From Pseudomonadota bacterium (GTDB lineage: Bacteria; Pseudomonadota; Alphaproteobacteria; Rhizobiales; Xanthobacteraceae), in contig JAEYTQ010000579.1 of assembly GCA_023433965.1 (NCBI GenBank), positions 1 to 10,785 on the forward strand: a stretch of DNA of 10,785 nucleotides, read 5' to 3'. The notes beneath the pieces were generated by a model. It saw nothing but the letters and a program-made list of their open reading frames with translations. It did no database searches and was not told the DNA's origin. Within the stretch, counting starts at the first letter, position 1; every line of letters starts with the position of its first letter. The translations under genes were made by a program, and so were the position numbers. Below, in pieces: positions 7,410 through 10,785 of this stretch.

Positions 7410-8914
7410 ATGGATAGATCGTTCGTTATTGCGCAGATTTCCGACCTGCATCTGGACGGATCAGGCCGGCTGCTTCCGGCCATCGAGACGCTCGAGGCCG
7501 CGGTTTGCGAGAAGATGGCGGGCGTCACGGATGTCCCCGATCGTATCCTGCTGATCACGGGCGATCTGGTGGACGACCCGACGCCGCGTGCGCTCGACGA
7601 GGCGCTGGCCGTCATCGCGTCATTCCGGCAGACCGGACTGTTCACCGACATCCAGGCGGTTGCCGGCAATCACGATGTCAAGCGGCCGAGCCAGCCCGCG
7701 GGCCGCCACGACGCCTACGACTACCTGCATCTGCCGCGAAGCGCGAAGAATGTCTATTACCGTCAGGCAGGTCTCGACCTTGTATTGCTCGATTCCAATC
7801 GCGCAAGCTTGATGAAGCTCGCGAGCGGCAATCTCGGCGAGAGCACTTACAAGGCGATGGTCGCGGATTCGGCCCGGCTGAGTGCCGAACTCGCGGGCAG
7901 CCTCGGTTCTGCGGGGCGTGCCGGCTATGCCGAGCCGGCGGAAACCTGGTGCGCGTGCTGGCCCTGCACCATCATCCGCTGCCGCAGGCGACCGGCGAAG
8001 GAAAGCGTTTTCTCGGCGTGCCCGATGAGCCGCTGATGTATCTCGCCGCACCTGCGACCTTCCTCGAGGCCGCCACATCTCTCAATGTCGATCTGGTTCT
8101 GCATGGCCATCGCCATGTCGAGGGACTGACCCGCTATTCCATCCCCGATCCGTGTGCGATTTCGAGCGAGAGCGATGAGGCGTTCTGGCGCACGATCTAC
8201 GTGCTCTCATGTCCATCCTCCACCGGGCAAGCCGGCGATGATGCCGGGTTCAATCTCATCCAGTTCGGGCCTGCCTCCCGTGCCGGCCGCACCGAACATC
8301 GTTTTGCGATCACCCGTTACTCGCGGTTGCGCAACGATGCCGCCTTCAGGCCGCTCGACTCGAATCTGGCGGACGGCATCATCAAGCTGCCTGCAGGACG
8401 GGACTTTACCCGTGATCCGGCCGTCCAGTCCGCGATCGAGGTCGTCTCGTCCGGCGCGCTGAAGCGCGATCAGGTGGGGGCGATCGTCCGTCGGCTGTTC
8501 ATGCGCCGCAGCTTCTACGCCGAAGCGCAGCCGGACTGGGCGAATTCGCTGTACGCCTACGTCGTCTCGTCGCATGCCTGGGCGGAGCTCGAAGGCAAGG
8601 TCGCGAGGTCCGGGCCGAGATCTGACACCGACGCGCTCGCCGCGGTCGGAACTCTGCTCGGCCGATTGATCGAGCAATCCGCCGACGTGCTCGGCGTCGA
8701 TCGCACTCAGCTCGACGAGCTCTACGCGAAGGGCTTGATCAAATGTGATGACTTCCTTCGCCAGGTGCCGCGGCTGCCTTGCGAGGGCGTCGACGTTCGG
8801 TGGCAGGCGCGGCAGAGGCTGAAATTGCTGCGGGGCCTGGACCGGCATGTGAAGGCGCTCGGCTTCGATCTGGACCTCGGCGGCAACGTACCGCCTCAAC
8901 GAACGTCGGCATGA
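7410..8914 (+). pseudogene. Calcineurin-like metallophosphoesterase with long C-terminal extension, disrupted by a frameshift
   Basis: The first part runs from ATG 7410 and carries the metal-binding motifs of the calcineurin-like family: DLH (D12, H14), GDLVDD (D52) and GNHD (86-89). That frame degenerates after about 7940 and stops at 8034-8036. The rest of the same protein continues in the frame one base back: HHHPL at 7967-7981, GHRH at 8105-8116, then about 265 residues to TGA at 8912-8914. Adding one G to the GG at 7940-7941 would join both parts into about 501 residues with the five motifs in correct order. Members of this family hydrolyse phosphomonoesters, phosphodiesters or cyclic nucleotides; the substrate cannot be told here. 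The C-terminal region is mainly helical in character and matches no family I recognise. The break may be a real mutation or a base-calling error; the absence of other stops suggests it is recent or artefactual. Confidence 0.75.
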
Positions 8915-8936
8915 GAGGAGTGAGCCGGAGAGCCGC

Positions 8937-8959
8937 GTTAACCGGCCGTTAGGGTTAAC
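8937..8959. repeat. Inverted repeat GTTAACC / GGTTAAC
   Basis: Seven-base arms at 8937-8943 and 8953-8959 are perfect reverse complements with a 9-nt spacer. The element overlaps the CtrA-like box and could be an alternative symmetric operator for a dimeric regulator. Confidence 0.5.
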
Positions 8960-8966
8960 ATTCTAT
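8938..8966 (+). promoter_or_regulatory. Putative CtrA-type promoter of tadD
   Basis: TTAA at 8938-8941, seven bases, then TTAG at 8949-8952 fits the CtrA consensus TTAA-N7-TTAA at seven of eight fixed bases. TTAACC at 8938-8943 could serve as the -35 element, with TTCTAT at 8961-8966 as the -10 after 17 nt; box overlapping the -35 is the usual arrangement for CtrA-activated promoters. The site is in an unusually AT-rich patch 60-75 nt upstream of tadD. CtrA controls pilus genes in Caulobacter; its action here is inferred. Confidence 0.4.
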
Positions 8967-8978
8967 TGCTGGCGCGTT

Positions 8979-8999
8979 CGGCTCGATTGAGCGGCTCGA
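8979..8999. repeat. Short direct repeat CGGCTCGA
   Basis: The 8-mer occurs at 8979-8986 and again at 8992-8999, a 13-nt period, between the putative tadD promoter and the tadD start. The role is unknown, and it may be chance. Confidence 0.4.
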
Positions 9000-9012
9000 G
9001 AGTCAAAGCGTC

Positions 9013-9840
9013 ATGCGCCAACGGATCAGGCTTACCCGGCTACTTGCTTCCACGTCGCTGGTCGCGACGGTGGCGATGGGCCTCGGTGGCTGCACCGCCA
9101 TGTCGAAACTGTCCGACGTGACGGGCTCGGTCGGTCCGCGAACGGAGACGGCTGCCGGCGAGCGCGCGCCGGCCGATCCAGCGCGCGCCATCGAAGCCTA
9201 TGGCGAGCGCTACCGCGCCAATCCCAAGGACGCCGCCGCCGCGCTCGCCTATGGACAGGCCTTGCGCGCCAACGGCCAGCGCGCCCAGGCCGCAGCCGTG
9301 CTCGAGCAGGCGACCATCGCCAATCCCGGCAACAAGGCGCTGCTGGCCCAATACGGCCGCGCGCTCGCCGACAATGGCAATTTTCAGCAGGCCTACGACG
9401 TGCTGTCGAAGGCGCATTCGCCGGACAATCCGGATTGGCGCCTGCTCTCGGTCCAGGGCACTGCACTGGACCAGATGGGCCGTCATGAGGAGGCGCGCTC
9501 CTACTATGCGAGCGCGCTGAAGATCGCGCCGGGCGATCCCGGCGTGCTCTCCAATCTCGGCCTGTCCTACATGCTGTCGAGAGAGCTGCCGAAGGCCGAA
9601 GAGGCGTTGCGGCAGGCCTACGCCTCGCCGCGTGCCAGCGCCCGTGTGCGGCAGAACCTCGCACTTGTCATCGGTCTCCAGGGCCGCTTCGCGGAAGCCG
9701 AGGCCATCGTGAAGGCGGACCTGCCGCCCGACCAGGCCGCAGCCAATGTCGCTTATCTCAAGGACATGCTGAGCCGTAGCGAGGCCCCGCGCGGCGCACC
9801 GAAGCGGACGCCGGTGGCTGCGCTGAGCCAGGGCGACTGA
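9013..9840 (+). CDS. tadD: Tetratricopeptide-repeat lipoprotein TadD of the Flp/Tad pilus system
   Basis: This 275-residue protein begins with a basic N-terminus, a hydrophobic stretch (about residues 10-24) and a lipobox LGGC with the lipidated cysteine at position 27, so it is exported and anchored in a membrane, probably the outer one. From about residue 55 to 235 there are about five TPR units, with recognisable stretches such as AYGQALRANG, GRALADNGNFQQA, GTALDQMGRHEEA and SNLGLSYMLS. The tail is polar and proline-containing. TadD acts as a pilotin-like lipoprotein that helps the secretin (RcpA/CpaC) assemble in the outer membrane. Convergent placement next to tadC supports the assignment. 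The ATG at 9013 lacks a strong ribosome binding site but gives an ideal signal peptide. A generic TPR lipoprotein is the alternative; the neighbour makes that less likely. Confidence 0.88.
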   Translation: MRQRIRLTRLLASTSLVATVAMGLGGCTAMSKLSDVTGSVGPRTETAAGERAPADPARAIEAYGERYRANPKDAAAALAYGQALRANGQRAQAAAVLEQATIANPGNKALLAQYGRALADNGNFQQAYDVLSKAHSPDNPDWRLLSVQGTALDQMGRHEEARSYYASALKIAPGDPGVLSNLGLSYMLSRELPKAEEALRQAYASPRASARVRQNLALVIGLQGRFAEAEAIVKADLPPDQAAANVAYLKDMLSRSEAPRGAPKRTPVAALSQGD

Positions 9841-9882
9841 TCAGATCCGATCTTGCGGGCGGACGTTATGGTCCAGCGCGGC
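9841..9882. other. 42-nt gap between convergent tadD and tadC ends
   Basis: No hairpin with a T-run is visible on either strand, so transcription of the two tad genes may overlap at the 3' ends or end by a factor-dependent route. Confidence 0.5.
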
Positions 9883-10785
9883 TCACTGCATCTCGGTGAC
9901 CTTGATCGCGGTCGGCCCGAGAATGACGACGAACAGCACCGGCAGGAAGAACAGGATCATCGGCACGGTGAGCTTCGGCGGCAGGGCGGCCGCCTTCTTC
10001 TCGGCCTCGTTCATGCGCATGTCGCGATTCTCCTGCGCCATGACGCGCAGGGAATGGCCGAGCGGCGTCCCGTAACGTTCCGCCTGCTGCAGCGCCAGAC
10101 ACACCGACTTGACGCCCTCGAGCCCCGTGCGCCGTGCCAGGTTCTCATAGGCGACCTTGCGATCCTGCAGATAGGACAGCTCGGCCGTGGTAAGGGTGAA
10201 CTCCTCCGACAACGCGATCGACTGGCCGACGATTTCGTTTGCGACCTTGCGGAATGCCATCTCGACCGACATGCCGGATTCGATGCAGATCAGGAGCAGG
10301 TCGAGCGCGTCGGGAAACGCACGCTTGATCGAGAGCTGGCGCTTGGAGATCGCATTCTTGAGAAACAGCATGGGGGCCTGGAGGCCGAGATAGGCGGCGC
10401 CGATACAGATGCCGATCTTGATCGGCATCGCCTGCTCGATACGTGCGATCACGAACACGTAGAGCACCGAGCCGATGAACAGTACGATCGGGGTGACCAT
10501 GCGCGCAAACAGGAAGGTGATGTAGGGTGCATGGCCACGGTAACCGGCCATGATGAGCTTGTCTCGCGCAGCCTCCTGCGCGAGCCATTTGGTCAGGTTG
10601 AAGTCCTCGACCACCTTGGAGACGAGTTGCTTCGGCGTCTGCCGCAGCGAGACCTTCTCGTTCTTGTTGAGACGCTCACGCTCGCGCTGCCGGATGCGCT
10701 CCCGCTCGCTGGCCACCGCCTTCATGCGCTTGGAGAGGCCCTCTCCGGCGAACAACGGCATCACCAGCGTATAGACGGTGGCGCT
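9883..10785 (-). CDS. tadC: Type II secretion system F family protein TadC (5' end outside window)
   Basis: The frame is open to the right edge and gives 300 residues, so about 25 N-terminal residues are probably missing. It starts within a membrane segment ending VYTLVMPLF, followed by a highly charged cytoplasmic stretch rich in Arg and Glu (about residues 19-44 of the visible part). Two membrane segments lie at about 90-112 and 120-142. The T2SS-F domain follows, with PDALDLLLICIESGMS and the basic and acidic residues typical of the family, and the final membrane segment is near 275-293 (LPPKLTVPMILFFLPVLF). TadC and TadB form the inner-membrane platform on which the TadA ATPase drives Flp pilin assembly. 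The LP-KL and GP near the C-terminus favour TadC over TadB, as does being the last gene before convergent tadD. The other tad genes are expected upstream, to the right of the window. Confidence 0.9.
   Translation of the reverse strand, partial: SATVYTLVMPLFAGEGLSKRMKAVASERERIRQRERERLNKNEKVSLRQTPKQLVSKVVEDFNLTKWLAQEAARDKLIMAGYRGHAPYITFLFARMVTPIVLFIGSVLYVFVIARIEQAMPIKIGICIGAAYLGLQAPMLFLKNAISKRQLSIKRAFPDALDLLLICIESGMSVEMAFRKVANEIVGQSIALSEEFTLTTAELSYLQDRKVAYENLARRTGLEGVKSVCLALQQAERYGTPLGHSLRVMAQENRDMRMNEAEKKAAALPPKLTVPMILFFLPVLFVVILGPTAIKVTEMQ

Noticed and set aside
7935..7950. Programmed -1 frameshift as the explanation of the split phosphoesterase
   Set aside because: The zero-frame codons GCG GAA ACC do not form an X-XXY-YYZ slippery heptamer and no downstream pseudoknot is evident; mutation or base-calling error is simpler.
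8949..8958. TTAGGGTTAA resembling a telomere repeat
   Set aside because: It occurs once, in bacterial DNA, and is better explained by the inverted repeat and the CtrA-like box.
1..10785. CRISPR arrays, insertion sequences, tRNA and rRNA genes, phage genes
   Set aside because: No repeated spacer pattern, transposase motifs, cloverleaf or rRNA-like stretch was found on either strand.

Overview
The window looks like chromosome from a GC-rich alphaproteobacterium of the order Hyphomicrobiales, most likely Bradyrhizobium or a close relative. This rests on the high-GC codon use, a Yej-type peptide importer with the long periplasmic loops usual in this group, tad pilus genes, and a CtrA-like box with a GANTC site in front of tadD. 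The assignment is inferred from protein character; there is no rRNA or other marker here.

Layout. (1) 1-4835, plus strand: the 3' part of a Yej operon, with the end of a family 5 solute-binding protein (yejA-like), inner-membrane permeases yejB and yejE, and the double ATPase yejF. Spacings are 2 nt, a 1-nt stop/start overlap and 4 nt, so one transcript with coupled translation is likely. (2) 4847-7055, minus strand, convergent with the first block: an M17 leucyl-aminopeptidase-type enzyme followed, with an 8-nt overlap, by an SH3-NlpC/P60 peptidase without a signal peptide. (3) 7056-7409: a 354-nt gap between divergent genes with no convincing gene. (4) 7410-8914, plus strand: a calcineurin-like metallophosphoesterase carrying all its metal motifs but broken by a single-base frameshift near 7940, with a long C-terminal region I do not recognise. 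(5) 8915-9012: a compact control region with a CtrA-like box. (6) 9013-9840, plus strand: tadD, a TPR lipoprotein; and 9883-10785, minus strand, convergent: tadC (T2SS-F family), cut by the window edge.

How the genes may work together. The Yej importer brings oligopeptides into the cytoplasm. Next to it lie a YkfC-like gamma-D-glutamyl-diamino-acid endopeptidase candidate and an aminopeptidase with every catalytic residue intact. Because Yej transporters of Agrobacterium are known to import murein peptides, blocks 1 and 2 read plausibly as a uptake-and-digestion set for cell-wall peptides. TadC and TadD belong to the Flp/Tad pilus secretion machine; the rest of that cluster probably lies beyond the right edge. 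No mobile element, CRISPR array, tRNA or rRNA was seen.
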